This document shows, in pieces, positions 8,425 through 18,811 of a stretch of 64,000 nucleotides of DNA (within the stretch, counting starts at the first letter, position 1; each line of letters starts with the position of its first letter). Under the pieces are notes generated by a model. It saw only the letters and a program-made list of their open reading frames with translations, was not told where the DNA came from and ran no database searches. Position numbers and translations under genes: made by a program. Source of the DNA: Paludibacteraceae bacterium (lineage in GTDB: Bacteria > Bacteroidota > Bacteroidia > Bacteroidales > Paludibacteraceae); the NCBI GenBank assembly GCA_017551675.1, contig JAFZLC010000030.1, positions 62,001 through 126,000 on the forward strand. The letters are read 5' to 3'.

Positions 8425-9582
8425 ATGAGAACACGAATTATCCTCTTATCACTGTCAATTATGACTAGTTTTGGAATTACTTCTTGTAATAATACTACTC
8501 AAAATTCTACTACAAACACAGATCAAGAAGTCACTACCGTTACTAATGATTCTTCCTCTTTCGACCTCAGCAATGGTGTCAATGTTAGTCACTGGTTATC
8601 TCAGAATGGAAACTTCAAAGAAAACCGCTTAACGATGATTACCAAAAAGGACTTCGATTCTATCGCAGCCATGGGATTCAAACATGTTCGTCTCCCAATC
8701 GACGAGGAACAGCTATACGATGAAAATATGAATCGTGACGCAGAAGGTTTTCAATTGTTGACCAATGCGATCCAATGGACGTTGGAGAACAATATGAACA
8801 TTATCATCGACCTTCATATTCTTCGTTCTTATCACTTCAACAGCGAGAACGCAAAGCCTAATTATTTGTTTGAAAGCGATACAGCAAAAGCTCAGTTCCT
8901 ATCCATTTGGCTCGACCTTCAAAAGGAACTTAAAAAATATCCTAATGACCGCGTGGCATACGAGATTCTAAATGAACCTGCCGCTCCTACTTGTCAAGCA
9001 TGGAATGAGTTCGTTGCTAAATACATCGAAACAATTCGTAAAGAGGAACCTAACCGATTCTTAGTAATTGGATCTAATTACTGGCAAACTCCTGATGCTT
9101 TCAGAGAGTTGTCTGTTCCAGCTAATGATAAGAAATTGATCCTCAGCTTCCACTACTATCATCCTGCTCTTATCACTCACTATCTTGCTCCTTGGAACCA
9201 AGAGACAAACTTCTATCACGGAAAAGTCAATTATCCAGGACAGATCATTGAGGATACGACAACTGCATATGCAGGCTTGACAGAAGATCAAAAAGCAAAA
9301 TTGAGAATTCACAACATTTATGTTACAGCTACCGAATTGGAGCAAAGCATCCAGGTTGCTATTAACGTAGCCGACTCTCTTCACTTAGCATTGTATTGCG
9401 GTGAGTTTGGTGTCTACCCTCAATATATAGACAAAGAGATTCGTTTGAGATGGTATACTGATGTTGTTGACATCTTTAGAAAACATAATATAGCGAATGC
9501 CCACTGGTGTTACAAAGGTGATTTCCCAGTGGTTAAGGAAGACGGCTCAGCAAACGAGCTACCTGCACTACTAACTAAATAA
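8425..9582 (+). CDS. GH5 endoglucanase-like lipoprotein
   Basis: A 385-residue secreted glycoside hydrolase. The N-terminus has a lipoprotein signal with ITSC at residue 21, followed by an N/T-rich linker. The catalytic barrel contains GVNVSHWL, MGFKHVRLPIDE, EILNEP (acid/base glutamate near residue 183) and CGEFGVY (nucleophile near 325), the usual GH5 set. The likely activity is cleavage of beta-1,4-glucan or a related beta-glycan at the cell surface. No SusC/SusD pair or regulator is next to it. It has its own promoter and terminator. The subfamily, and so the exact substrate, is not determined. Confidence 0.88.
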   Translation: MRTRIILLSLSIMTSFGITSCNNTTQNSTTNTDQEVTTVTNDSSSFDLSNGVNVSHWLSQNGNFKENRLTMITKKDFDSIAAMGFKHVRLPIDEEQLYDENMNRDAEGFQLLTNAIQWTLENNMNIIIDLHILRSYHFNSENAKPNYLFESDTAKAQFLSIWLDLQKELKKYPNDRVAYEILNEPAAPTCQAWNEFVAKYIETIRKEEPNRFLVIGSNYWQTPDAFRELSVPANDKKLILSFHYYHPALITHYLAPWNQETNFYHGKVNYPGQIIEDTTTAYAGLTEDQKAKLRIHNIYVTATELEQSIQVAINVADSLHLALYCGEFGVYPQYIDKEIRLRWYTDVVDIFRKHNIANAHWCYKGDFPVVKEDGSANELPALLTK

Positions 9583-9600
9583 ATATTTTAAACAATCAGA

Positions 9601-9633
9601 AGGGGCTGTTCGAAAAGCAATCGAACAGCCCCT
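9601..9633. terminator. Bidirectional terminator between GH5 gene and ung
   Basis: AGGGGCTGTTCGA pairs with TCGAACAGCCCCT across a 7-base loop, a 13-bp perfect stem between convergent genes. Confidence 0.88.
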
Positions 9634-9663
9634 TTCGTTTTATATTTAGCATCTTGTCAATTT

Positions 9664-10332
9664 CTACCATTGAATAGGCGACAAACCATGTTGTTGCAGA
9701 TAGTTATTGGCCATACTGAAATGACCGCATCCTATAAATCCACGATAAGCTGAGAGTGGAGATGGATGAACAGCTTTCAATACCAAATGTTTTTTACTGT
9801 CTATCACAGCACCTTTCTTCTGTGCATACGAACCCCATAACATAAACACAACATGTTCTTTCCGGTCAGATATCTTTTTGATTACAGAGTCCGTAAACTC
9901 CTCCCACCCTTTGTTTTGATGCGAGCCTGCGCAGCCTAAAAGGACCGTCAGAGTAGCATTGAGAAGAAATACTCCTTGCTTCGCCCATCGCTCTAAATTT
10001 CCACTGGATGGAAATGGTATCTGAAGATCTCGCTCTATCTCCTTGAATATATTTACCAATGAAGGAGGAAACTGTACACCATCATTCACAGAGAAACACA
10101 ACCCATGTGCCTGACCATACCCATGATAGGGATCCTGACCAATGATCACCACCTTTACGTTGTCAAAAGGACATAAATCAAAGGCATTGAAAATTAACTT
10201 GGCAGGAGGAAAAACTGTTTTTGTCTTATACTCTTTTCTAACAAAATCTGTTAGAATCGAAAAATAAGGCTTCTCAAATTCATCCTTTAACACTTCATGC
10301 CATGATGGTTCAATTCTTACTTCCATATTCAA
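9664..10332 (-). CDS. ung: Uracil-DNA glycosylase (family 1)
   Basis: Removes uracil from DNA to begin base-excision repair. GQDPYHG with the catalytic aspartate, LLNATLTV and [11 protein letters not shown] are the family 1 signature motifs. Length 222 is normal. It is the last gene of a six-gene minus-strand run, 7 bases after the YqaA gene. The start could be the ATG at 10332 or at 10326. Confidence 0.97.
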   Translation of the reverse strand: MNMEVRIEPSWHEVLKDEFEKPYFSILTDFVRKEYKTKTVFPPAKLIFNAFDLCPFDNVKVVIIGQDPYHGYGQAHGLCFSVNDGVQFPPSLVNIFKEIERDLQIPFPSSGNLERWAKQGVFLLNATLTVLLGCAGSHQNKGWEEFTDSVIKKISDRKEHVVFMLWGSYAQKKGAVIDSKKHLVLKAVHPSPLSAYRGFIGCGHFSMANNYLQQHGLSPIQW

Positions 10333-10339
10333 AAATAGT

Positions 10340-10783
10340 TTATAACACCATTGGTTTTATATACATGATAAAGAGATAACGCGCAAATTTACCTAAAGTC
10401 ATGAAAACAACCACCCATTTAAGCTTAGAATGTAAAAATCCTAATGCGATATTGATGACGTCGCCAATAATTGGTAAAAAGGAGAAAAAAGCCATTGGGG
10501 CTCCTTTATTGGCAACCCACGACTGCACAGACTCTACCTTCTCTTTAGAAACCCCCAAATATTTCTCCATCCACTCAATCTTTCCCTTACTTCCTATCCA
10601 ATAACATGTCAGTCCGCCTAACACATTACCCACCGTACCAAATAGCACACATAAAATCGGAGATGCTCCAATATGCAACAACGCAAATAATACCACCTCC
10701 GAGGGAAAGGGCAAAACCGTTGCCGAGAGAAATGAAGCAAGGAAAAATCCCCAATATCCATACTGAACAAAAAATTCTATCAT
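10340..10783 (-). CDS. YqaA/DedA-type (VTT domain) inner-membrane protein
   Basis: A 147-residue protein with four or five membrane segments. The [17 protein letters not shown] start and the [19 protein letters not shown] segment match the YqaA branch of the SNARE-associated/VTT family; related DedA proteins move lipids across the membrane. Its start overlaps the stop of the upstream membrane-protein gene by 4 bases (ATGA), so the two are probably translationally coupled. Confidence 0.85.
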   Translation of the reverse strand: MIEFFVQYGYWGFFLASFLSATVLPFPSEVVLFALLHIGASPILCVLFGTVGNVLGGLTCYWIGSKGKIEWMEKYLGVSKEKVESVQSWVANKGAPMAFFSFLPIIGDVINIALGFLHSKLKWVVVFMTLGKFARYLFIMYIKPMVL

Positions 10784-11799
10784 ACCTCCCAGTTATAATC
10801 GGGGAAAATCAAGAACAGTACGGATGAGACAATGAAGATTCCCAATAGAATTTTTATTACTAGATTATATTCCGAAGAAAAAGCCTGTCCTAACAGAAAC
10901 GAGGCAAGGAAAACCGCAATTGGCAGTAAGATGAATGTGTCACTCGCTCCCAAAAGCAAAAATATGACCGTTAACAGAAACGCATGAACTAAGAACATGG
11001 ATTCTTGTCTGTTTTTGATTGTTTGATGGGAACTCATGAAAAAGATTCTCACCAAAGAAAAGATGGTAAGCAGTGCAACTACCCCAACATAAACTAAGGT
11101 TGAGTCGCTCAACTGGTGCCATAAAGAGACGCCACCTCCCACATGCCAATTTGTGAAATAGTTACCCAATAACGTAATATTACCTGTAAAATAGAAACCA
11201 CCTATGGTATATAAATAGGGAACCATCAAGCCCATAATAAAAGCAAGGAAGGTTTTTAAGGATAGTGCCTTAATTCGATAGTAGTAAACAATCAATAATA
11301 ATATATATGAAAAGCATGACAACGAAAAGAGGGTTGTCACACCCAATAATAGTCCTGTATTAAACAACGAAACAGAGGGAGATCCGGAAGGATTTTCATA
11401 TAGATGAAAACAAGAGAAGATAATAAAGAAAACAAGAAGAATCACAATGAATGTGATAAATGCGTACGGGCGAAATAACAAAGAGCTTATTATAATAAAA
11501 AAGAAAGCAGGTAAAATCGATCTAACGGAAATAAAGGAATAGTCTTCATTGAACCATATCAGGAAATAAGAGATAAGTCCCAACAAGACCATAGGAAGGA
11601 AATTAAACGGAAACGATAGGAAATCCATGTTTTGTGATAAAACAAAAGCCAGCGGAGAGTTGTTCATAACAAGACTCTCCACTGGTATGATTGTATTATC
11701 TGGTATGATTCCAATCCAGAGCAACAGAATGATACCGAAGCACAAGATAAGGTTGGATGTCTTCGGACGAATAATATCTGTATATTCTCTGTATTGCAT
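10780..11799 (-). CDS. Polytopic membrane protein of unknown function
   Basis: 339 residues with about nine or ten hydrophobic segments and few charged residues. Similar proteins lie beside purD in other Bacteroidales as far as I recall (DUF6427-like), but I cannot confirm the family from motifs. It starts 8 bases after the purD stop and overlaps the YqaA gene by 4 bases, so it belongs to the purD operon. Confidence 0.75.
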   Translation of the reverse strand: MQYREYTDIIRPKTSNLILCFGIILLLWIGIIPDNTIIPVESLVMNNSPLAFVLSQNMDFLSFPFNFLPMVLLGLISYFLIWFNEDYSFISVRSILPAFFFIIISSLLFRPYAFITFIVILLVFFIIFSCFHLYENPSGSPSVSLFNTGLLLGVTTLFSLSCFSYILLLIVYYYRIKALSLKTFLAFIMGLMVPYLYTIGGFYFTGNITLLGNYFTNWHVGGGVSLWHQLSDSTLVYVGVVALLTIFSLVRIFFMSSHQTIKNRQESMFLVHAFLLTVIFLLLGASDTFILLPIAVFLASFLLGQAFSSEYNLVIKILLGIFIVSSVLFLIFPDYNWEV

Positions 11800-11807
11800 A
11801 ATCTAAC

Positions 11808-13085
11808 TTACTTCAAATCCTTTCCGATGTCACTTCTGAAATATTTCTTATCGAAGTTGATTTTCTGAACATTTTGGAAAGACTGAGCCAATGCTTCCTC
11901 TTTGTCTTTTCCATACGAACTAACGGAAAGGACACGACCACCACTTGTCACCAATTTACCATCTTTCATCTGCGTACCTGCATGGAAGACGATGCTATCC
12001 TTCACATTCTCCAAGCCAGTTATTTCCTTACCTTTTTCGTATGCCTCAGGGTAACCGCCCGATACCATCATAACAGTTACAGCTGCACGTTCATCCTCGA
12101 TCAATGTCTTACTTCCCAACGTACCTGTTGCGACACCTTCAAAAAGATCAACCAAATCAGACTTGATACGAAGCATGACAGCCTCTGTCTCTGGGTCACC
12201 CATACGTACATTATATTCAATTACCATTGGTTCATTCTTCACATTGATCAAGCCAAGGAAGATAAAGCCTTTGTAACAGATATTCTCTTGTTGTAATCCC
12301 TTAATTGTAGGGATAACAATGCGTTCCTCCACCTTTTTCATAAAGGTAGCATCTGCAAATGGAACTGGAGAAACAGCACCCATACCACCGGTATTTAAAC
12401 CAGTATCGCCCTCTCCTATTCGTTTATAATCTTTTGCAACAGGAAGGATTTTATAATCCTTTCCATCTGTCAGAACAAAAACAGAACACTCAATACCAGC
12501 AAGGAACTCTTCTATGACAACCGTTGCACTGGCATTACCGAACTTTCCGTTCAGCATGTTACCAAGCTCCTGTTTTACTTCATCAAGGTTATTGATGATC
12601 AAAACACCCTTACCAGCAGCCAAACCATCTGCTTTCAGAACATAAGGAGCCTCCAATTCTTCTAAGAAGCGACATCCATCCTGCAATGTAGCTGCAGTGA
12701 AACTCTTATAACGAGCTGTAGGAATCTGATGACGCATCATAAAACCTTTTGCAAAATCTTTGCTACCTTCCAACTGAGCACCCTCTTTAGAAGGACCTAT
12801 CACTGGAATAGATGATAAAGCAGGATCGGAAACAAAGAAATCATAGACACCTTTCACCAAAGGATCCTCAGGTCCTACCACCACCATATTAATGTTTTTC
12901 TCCAAAACAAAATTTTTGATGGCAGGGAAATCCGTAGCAGAAATAGAAACGTTTTCGCCTACTGACAATGTACCTCCGTTTCCTGGAGCAATGTATAGAT
13001 GTTCAACTTTGTTACTTTGAGCCATTTTCCATGCTAATGCATGTTCACGGCCACCAGAACCTAATAATAAAATATTCATATTCAA
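11808..13085 (-). CDS. purD: Phosphoribosylamine--glycine ligase
   Basis: Second step of purine synthesis: joins phosphoribosylamine and glycine using [14 protein letters not shown] at the N-terminus, the ATP-grasp segment [19 protein letters not shown] and [10 protein letters not shown] are diagnostic. Length 425 is normal. It lies 8 bases downstream of the polysaccharide deacetylase gene. Confidence 0.97.
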   Translation of the reverse strand: MNMNILLLGSGGREHALAWKMAQSNKVEHLYIAPGNGGTLSVGENVSISATDFPAIKNFVLEKNINMVVVGPEDPLVKGVYDFFVSDPALSSIPVIGPSKEGAQLEGSKDFAKGFMMRHQIPTARYKSFTAATLQDGCRFLEELEAPYVLKADGLAAGKGVLIINNLDEVKQELGNMLNGKFGNASATVVIEEFLAGIECSVFVLTDGKDYKILPVAKDYKRIGEGDTGLNTGGMGAVSPVPFADATFMKKVEERIVIPTIKGLQQENICYKGFIFLGLINVKNEPMVIEYNVRMGDPETEAVMLRIKSDLVDLFEGVATGTLGSKTLIEDERAAVTVMMVSGGYPEAYEKGKEITGLENVKDSIVFHAGTQMKDGKLVTSGGRVLSVSSYGKDKEEALAQSFQNVQKINFDKKYFRSDIGKDLK

Positions 13086-13093
13086 ATTAATAA

Positions 13094-13723
13094 TTATCCA
13101 TTAATAGTCTCTTCGGATAAAACATCGAAGTGATAACCTTCAGATTTCAGATATTCAATTGCGCGAGGAAGAGCATACCTCATATTCTTAGACGCTTTCA
13201 GCGAATCATGAAAAACGATGATAGACCCATTCCGAGTGTAACGCTTAACAATATTCAACACTTCTTCACCAGAGAGTTTATTGTTATAATCACGAGTGAC
13301 AACATCCCAAAATACTATTGTATAGTGACGTCGAAGGAAGAAAAACTCTCCTATTCTAAACGTTCCATGAGGAGGTCGAAACAAGTGACTATGAATAAAC
13401 TCATCAGCTTTTGCCACATTATCAATATAATGTTTCGAAAAATTGGTGAATCCCGCCAAGTGGTTATACGTATGATTACCAACCACATGACCATCATTCA
13501 GCACCATTTGGAAAATATCCGGATGTTTCTTCACATTTTCACCCACACAAAAGAAAGTAGCTTTTATGTTATGCTGACGCAAAATGTCCAATACAAAAGG
13601 TGTTTCCTCTGGAATAGGACCATCGTCAAATGTTAGAAACACAGTCTTTTCCTTTTTAGGAAGTCGCCACACTGTTTTCGGAAAAAATTTCCGAAAAACA
13701 GTTGGCACTTGTTCAATTAACAT
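13094..13723 (-). CDS. Polysaccharide deacetylase (NodB-like, CE4)
   Basis: Metal-dependent deacetylase with the canonical motifs LTFDDGP (motif 1), HTYNHL (motif 2 metal-binding histidines) and RPPHGTF (motif 3). 209 residues; no clear signal peptide, so it may act on a cytoplasmic or lipid-linked substrate or be exported by another route. It sits between the GT117 gene (17-base gap) and purD. The substrate (peptidoglycan, polysaccharide or glycolipid) is not shown by the sequence. Confidence 0.9.
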   Translation of the reverse strand: MLIEQVPTVFRKFFPKTVWRLPKKEKTVFLTFDDGPIPEETPFVLDILRQHNIKATFFCVGENVKKHPDIFQMVLNDGHVVGNHTYNHLAGFTNFSKHYIDNVAKADEFIHSHLFRPPHGTFRIGEFFFLRRHYTIVFWDVVTRDYNNKLSGEEVLNIVKRYTRNGSIIVFHDSLKASKNMRYALPRAIEYLKSEGYHFDVLSEETING

Positions 13724-13740
13724 TTGCTATTACGCATTTA

Positions 13741-16700
13741 TTATTTATTCCACTTTCTATAAACTTGCATATACTTATCGTACAATGCAAGATCTTTCTC
13801 CACATCATTCTTAAGAATCGTTTGGTTCAATTGAAGAATTTCTGCAAAGATGGAGAATTTTTCAGAGAACTCATCCATCGATGCTCTCTGATTGACTGGA
13901 TCCATTGCAGATATCCATTCCAAGTATTGAATAGAAGTTTCTTTCATGACATCCATAATCTTAAGGGCACGTTGTACTTCACCCAATTCCAAATATGTAC
14001 GAGCCATCATGATATTAGCTGTTGTATATGGAATTTGAGGGACAGGCATTACCTTGTTACAGTAATCCAATACTTCTATAACCTTACTCTTATTAGCTGC
14101 CTTGATAGAATCAATCACATCTTTTGTGAACTTCTTTCCATGTTCATCCAACATTCTCATCATCTCGATTTTTGGAGTTTGCTTAGAGCATCCCAAGATT
14201 TCACATGCAATTGCAGGTGCATTTGAAATCAACATAGAATCAGAATAAGATGTTGTAGAAGTGATTCTATCATTGTCATAATAATAACGACTGAGAGTTC
14301 TGAACACACTCATGTTATTTGGAGAATCAGGACGATTATCTTCCTGAGAGAGGGCCCATAACAATGCGTTGCAATATTGTTGCATCACTTCAGCTCTGTG
14401 AGACTCAGCCATGATAGCATCCGACAAACGTACGAACATAAAACGTAATGTAGAGGTCATGCGGAGATTATTCTCATCCATATAAATATTTGGATTTTCA
14501 GCAATACCACCCCATTTAAACTTATGTAACAAGTTATCATACGTTCTTTCGATGTTCACCTGCTCACCCTTAGACAGAACGCCACCAGGACAAGGTAAGA
14601 TACGATATGCCATACCTTCCAAAGACAAATATCTCTGTAAGCCCATATAACTATCACCTCCTACAGTCACAGCAAAATAAAGAGGTCGTTTCCATTTGTT
14701 TTGTTGTAACAAATCGAGAATCATCACCTCATGTTTGCCTAAGTAACCCTTAGATGATAGATTCAAACGAATCTGATCTGGTACCTTCACAATGTCTTTA
14801 GCAGGAATAACACCAGAACTCAACACATCATTTTTATCTATATCCAATACAAAATTCTTCGTAGGGATAAAGTTCATCTTATCATCGTCATATGGATTAT
14901 ATTGCTTGTACTTTTCAGGATTCTTAGCAATCTCAACAGCCATATCGAATTTCAATTCTGGAACCACATTGAACATATAAGCAATGTCAAGTCTTCCGTT
15001 CATGTAATCCTTAGCCTCCAACGACAATGGAAGTGGGTCTGATTCATATGCCTGACGCTTCATTTGATCAACATACCATCCCATTTGCAAGTAACTTAGG
15101 TTCGCCACTCTCGAATCAGTACCGACACCTTCCACCTCTTGATTATACCACAGAGGGAATGTATCATTATCTCCGTTCGTAAAGATGACAGAATTAGGTT
15201 GCAGGGACAATAAGTAGTTCTGACCAAAATCACGGCATGTATAACGATTTGAACGATCATGATCATCCCAGTTTTGAGCAGCCATCAATGCAGGCACACC
15301 CAAACAAGCAAGAGTCACTACCGTAGCTGAAATCTTACCATTGATCCACATTTTTAAAATTTCATGTAGGAAGAGCAGACCCAATCCTATCCAAATACAG
15401 AAAGCATAGAAAGAACCTGCATACGCATAGTCACGTTCACGAGGTTGATATGGAGTCTGATTCAAATAGAGAACAATGGCCAAACCTGTCATGAAGAACA
15501 ATGTTGCAGTAATCCAGAAACTCTGCATGCCCTTCTTACCTTTCATGAACTGAAATGCAATACCCATAAGGCCTAACAATAAAGGCAATAAATAGTACAC
15601 ATTATGACCCTTATTATTTTTCAATTCATCTGGCATCGATTCTTGATCGCCCAACATAAAACTATCTATGGCATTGATACCAGTGATCCAGTTACCATGT
15701 ACGGCACCTCCATGACCTTGAATGTCATTCTGACGACCCGAGAAATTCCACATGAAGTAACGCCAATACATCCAACCAACCTGATACTTAAAGAAGAATG
15801 TCAGATTTTCGCCAAAAGTAGGAACAATCTTCGTTTTATTTTCTCCCATACTCTTGTAACGAACCTTATGACCTTTTATATTAGCCCATTGCTTATATGC
15901 CTCAATGTGTGATGCTTGTTTGCTATACATACGAGGGAATGGCATGCACAAATCATATTTGTACTTTTTCTTATGGTCATACAATTCGTAACTATCCTTC
16001 TCATTTTCAGAGGTCTTTACTTTCTTTGCATAGATACCTTCAAATTCATCAATATCCAACTCCCATCCTTTATTGGTACGCACCCTTCTCAATTCTGATG
16101 CGTAACTTTCTCCGTAAAGCAATGGGGTATCACCATATTGTTCACGATTCAGATAACTCTTCAACGCAAACACATCATCTGGAGAGTTCTGATCCATTGG
16201 TGTGTTCGCAACAGAACGAATAATCACCGTGGCATAAGTGGAATAACCCAATAGGATAACCATGCAACAAAGAAGTACCGTATTCAAAAATGAAGCCGAT
16301 AAAAACTTTTTGCTGTAGATGATGTATGCAGCTATAGCACAAAGTACAATAATACCCATAAGTGCAGGTATTCTTCCTCCCAAGAATGGAATACCCAACA
16401 AAAGGAGTGACGAGAAGAAGGCAATATTAGCACGAAGAGAGGTAGGATTTACTTGCTCCTTCTCCTTCTTCTTAAAATTCTTCTTCACGGAATCCGTTTG
16501 TAAAACGACGTCCTGTGTAGCAGCTATATTTCCATTAGACGATGGCATAGTCTCTATAATACCCCACACAAGACATGCTATAAGCAGTATTGCATAAATG
16601 ATTGTTCCAACATTGAAACTGAATCCTAACGTATTAACAAAGAACAATTCAAACCATCCTGCCACCTGTACGAAACCAGGAATAATGCCATACAATACCA

Positions 16701-17388
16701 AACCTAATATGACACATGAAACAAGCAATGCAAGGATTGTTCCCTTGGTTGTAACTTGGAATTTTTTATAGTAATATACCAATACGACAACAGGGATTGT
16801 CAACAAATTCAACAAGTGAACACCAATGGAAAGTCCCATCCAATAGGCAATGAAGATCAACCAACGATTGGCGTATGGACTTCCGTCAGCCTCTTCCCAT
16901 TTCAGAATAGCCCAAAAGCCTACTGCAGTAAACAACGATGAATAAGCATACACCTCACCCTCTACTGCAGAGAACCAGAATGTATCTGAGAATGTATATG
17001 CCAACGCACCTACAGTTCCAGCTCCGAGAATGAGTATCGTTTGTTCTAGATTAATTTCTTTATTATCTGCTACAAGTATTTTGCGAGCCAATCGAGTGAT
17101 TGTCCAAAATAAGAATAGGATGACAAACGCACTACAGATGGCAGAAAAACTATTCACCATCATGGCTACATGTGCCTGATCTGACGCAAACAAAGTGAAA
17201 AATTTCGCTGTTAACATGAAAAACGGTGCTCCAGGTGGATGTCCAACCTCTAACTTATCTGCCGTTGATATAAACTCACCACAGTCCCAGAAACTGGCTG
17301 TTGGTTCAATTGTTAGCAAGTAGGTGACTGCCGCAATCAGAAACACCACCCAACCCACAACGTTGTTAAGAAATTTAAAACGTTTCAT
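13741..17388 (-). CDS. DUF2723 (GT117, PMT-like) membrane glycosyltransferase candidate
   Basis: 1215 residues. The first 700 or so contain many membrane spans and the N-terminal TIEPTASFWDCGEFISTADKL segment that marks DUF2723, a Bacteroidota family related to protein O-mannosyltransferases. Charged aspartates and glutamates after the first span match the catalytic loop of GT-C enzymes. The C-terminal half is soluble and may be periplasmic, with a helical repeat-like end. It is the first gene of the GT117-deacetylase-purD-membrane-YqaA-ung run and has a promoter just upstream. Role in O-glycosylation of exported proteins is inferred from the family. Confidence 0.88.
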   Translation of the reverse strand: MKRFKFLNNVVGWVVFLIAAVTYLLTIEPTASFWDCGEFISTADKLEVGHPPGAPFFMLTAKFFTLFASDQAHVAMMVNSFSAICSAFVILFLFWTITRLARKILVADNKEINLEQTILILGAGTVGALAYTFSDTFWFSAVEGEVYAYSSLFTAVGFWAILKWEEADGSPYANRWLIFIAYWMGLSIGVHLLNLLTIPVVVLVYYYKKFQVTTKGTILALLVSCVILGLVLYGIIPGFVQVAGWFELFFVNTLGFSFNVGTIIYAILLIACLVWGIIETMPSSNGNIAATQDVVLQTDSVKKNFKKKEKEQVNPTSLRANIAFFSSLLLLGIPFLGGRIPALMGIIVLCAIAAYIIYSKKFLSASFLNTVLLCCMVILLGYSTYATVIIRSVANTPMDQNSPDDVFALKSYLNREQYGDTPLLYGESYASELRRVRTNKGWELDIDEFEGIYAKKVKTSENEKDSYELYDHKKKYKYDLCMPFPRMYSKQASHIEAYKQWANIKGHKVRYKSMGENKTKIVPTFGENLTFFFKYQVGWMYWRYFMWNFSGRQNDIQGHGGAVHGNWITGINAIDSFMLGDQESMPDELKNNKGHNVYYLLPLLLGLMGIAFQFMKGKKGMQSFWITATLFFMTGLAIVLYLNQTPYQPRERDYAYAGSFYAFCIWIGLGLLFLHEILKMWINGKISATVVTLACLGVPALMAAQNWDDHDRSNRYTCRDFGQNYLLSLQPNSVIFTNGDNDTFPLWYNQEVEGVGTDSRVANLSYLQMGWYVDQMKRQAYESDPLPLSLEAKDYMNGRLDIAYMFNVVPELKFDMAVEIAKNPEKYKQYNPYDDDKMNFIPTKNFVLDIDKNDVLSSGVIPAKDIVKVPDQIRLNLSSKGYLGKHEVMILDLLQQNKWKRPLYFAVTVGGDSYMGLQRYLSLEGMAYRILPCPGGVLSKGEQVNIERTYDNLLHKFKWGGIAENPNIYMDENNLRMTSTLRFMFVRLSDAIMAESHRAEVMQQYCNALLWALSQEDNRPDSPNNMSVFRTLSRYYYDNDRITSTTSYSDSMLISNAPAIACEILGCSKQTPKIEMMRMLDEHGKKFTKDVIDSIKAANKSKVIEVLDYCNKVMPVPQIPYTTANIMMARTYLELGEVQRALKIMDVMKETSIQYLEWISAMDPVNQRASMDEFSEKFSIFAEILQLNQTILKNDVEKDLALYDKYMQVYRKWNK

Positions 17389-17420
17389 TATTAATTAAAT
17401 TATTATCTATCTGCCTTGTA

Positions 17421-17436
17421 ACGTATAAAAATACGT
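17421..17436. promoter_or_regulatory. Palindrome in the leader of the GT117 operon
   Basis: ACGTAT, AAAA, ATACGT: perfect 6-bp inverted repeat just downstream of the -7 element, so in the leader. It could be an operator or an RNA hairpin; nothing more can be said. Confidence 0.35.
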
Positions 17437-17444
17437 ATAATTTG

Positions 17445-17452
17445 CAAAGATA
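17445..17452 (-). promoter_or_regulatory. -7 element of the GT117-purD-ung operon
   Basis: Minus strand TATCTTTG, with GTTG about 19 bases upstream as a partial -33 box; 57 bases before the start codon. Bases 17453-17643 hold nothing else I can name. Confidence 0.6.
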
Positions 17453-17643
17453 ATCAAAATTTCTCATATATCAACGAGTGTCCCACTATAAATTCAAACA
17501 GCAAGACAAATGAAACAAAAACACCATAATGGTGGATTCTATAAATTCATTCCATGGAATAATTCCTTACAATCCAAACTAATTTCCGTATGTTTTTATT
17601 GGGATATGCAATACAATAACCGATTAGATTCGTATACTAGTAG

Positions 17644-17718
17644 TGGGCCCAACAGGACTTGAACCTGTGACCCCCTGATTATGAGTCAGGTGCTGCTAAC
17701 CAACTGAGCTATGGGCCC
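17644..17718 (-). tRNA. tRNA with CAT anticodon (elongator Met or Ile2)
   Basis: The minus strand folds as a complete cloverleaf: acceptor GGGCCCA with TGGGCCC plus discriminator A, anticodon stem CCTGA/TCAGG around the loop CTCATAA (anticodon CAT), and T arm ACAGG/CCTGT around TTCAAGT. CCA is not encoded. It is not the initiator type. Elongator methionine and lysidine-modified isoleucine tRNA share this anticodon and I cannot separate them by eye. Confidence 0.95.
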
Positions 17719-17724
17719 TACTTG

Positions 17725-17756
17725 CAAATCGTGAAAAAATTCACTACCTTTGCAAA
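17725..17756 (-). promoter_or_regulatory. tRNA promoter
   Basis: Minus strand TTTG, 20 bases, ACGATTTG, ending 7 bases before the mature 5' end of the tRNA. It overlaps the divergent ribF promoter. Confidence 0.6.
17745..17752 (+). promoter_or_regulatory. -7 element of the ribF promoter
   Basis: TACCTTTG matches TAnnTTTG. It lies inside the spacer of the divergent tRNA promoter, so the two promoters may compete. Confidence 0.5.
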
Positions 17757-17818
17757 TCGAGTGCAAAGATAGTATTTTTTAATGACATACAAAACTTTTT
17801 GCTTTATTTTATTGAAAA

Positions 17819-18754
17819 GTGGTAAAATTCATACATAATATCAACGAGTCACCCGACTCAGAATTAATACTGACAACTGGCTTTTTCGATGGCGTGCATT
17901 GTGGACATCGATATCTGATTGATTACATGCAGACCATCGCCCAAAAAGAAAACCTGAAATCGGCCATCCTCACCTTTTGGCCTCACCCTCGAATGGTACT
18001 ACACAAAGAGTATCAACCTCAATTGTTAAACACAATAGAGGAAAAGCAGGAGAGAATTTCTCAGTTGAACATTGACTATTGTTTTCAGATTCCGTTTACA
18101 ATAGAACTCTCCAACTTATCGGCTTACGATTTCATGAAAAGTGTCCTTTTAGAAAAGATGCATGTGAAACACCTCATCATTGGATACGACCACAGATTTG
18201 GACATGACAGATTGGAAGGATTTGAGGATTATTACCGCTACGGACAGACGTTGGGAATAACGGTTTCTCAAGCTCCAGTTTTCAGCATAGAGAAGAAAAA
18301 TATCAGTTCTTCACTGATTCGTCGTCTCCTCTCCTACGGGGACATCAGTCAGGCAAACGATTTCCTAGGTTATCCCTACACCTTAACAGGCGAGGTGGTT
18401 CACGGGAAAGAGATCGGTCAAACCATAGGATTCCCAACTGCCAATCTATCTCCCAATACACCAACCAAGATTATTCCATCTGCTGGAGTATATGCCGTAA
18501 AGATAAAATATAAGGAACAGATATACAATGGTATGGCGTGCATAGGAACACGTCCGACATTAGAAAAGGATGGAGATACATCTATCGAAATCAACATCTT
18601 TGACTTCAATAAAAAAATATATGGAGAAAACATCTCCGTTCAGTTTTATGAGTTTATCCGACCTTTATACAAATTTGCAGATAAAGAAGAACTGAAAAAC
18701 TCCCTAAAGAACGACAAAGAGAATGTCCTTCTTTACTTCCAGAACAATCCATAA
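17819..18754 (+). CDS. ribF: Bifunctional riboflavin kinase/FAD synthetase
   Basis: Makes FMN and FAD from riboflavin. The N-terminal adenylyltransferase domain has GFFDGVHCGH, GYDHRFGHDR and ISSSLIRRLL; the C-terminal kinase domain has GQTIGFPTANL and GVYAVK. Length 311 fits. The start is a GTG (MVKFIHNI); no in-frame ATG lies nearby upstream. It is transcribed alone, divergent from the tRNA, and ends at a clear terminator. Confidence 0.95.
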   Translation: MVKFIHNINESPDSELILTTGFFDGVHCGHRYLIDYMQTIAQKENLKSAILTFWPHPRMVLHKEYQPQLLNTIEEKQERISQLNIDYCFQIPFTIELSNLSAYDFMKSVLLEKMHVKHLIIGYDHRFGHDRLEGFEDYYRYGQTLGITVSQAPVFSIEKKNISSSLIRRLLSYGDISQANDFLGYPYTLTGEVVHGKEIGQTIGFPTANLSPNTPTKIIPSAGVYAVKIKYKEQIYNGMACIGTRPTLEKDGDTSIEINIFDFNKKIYGENISVQFYEFIRPLYKFADKEELKNSLKNDKENVLLYFQNNP

Positions 18755-18787
18755 AAAAATGAAGTGCACTAAATGCACCTCATTTTT
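18755..18787. terminator. Bidirectional terminator after ribF
   Basis: AAAAATGAAGTGCA pairs with TGCACCTCATTTTT across a 5-base loop with one mismatch; A and T runs on both flanks let it act in either direction for the convergent genes. Confidence 0.8.
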
Positions 18788-18811
18788 CTATATTCATTAT
18801 TTCCTTATTCC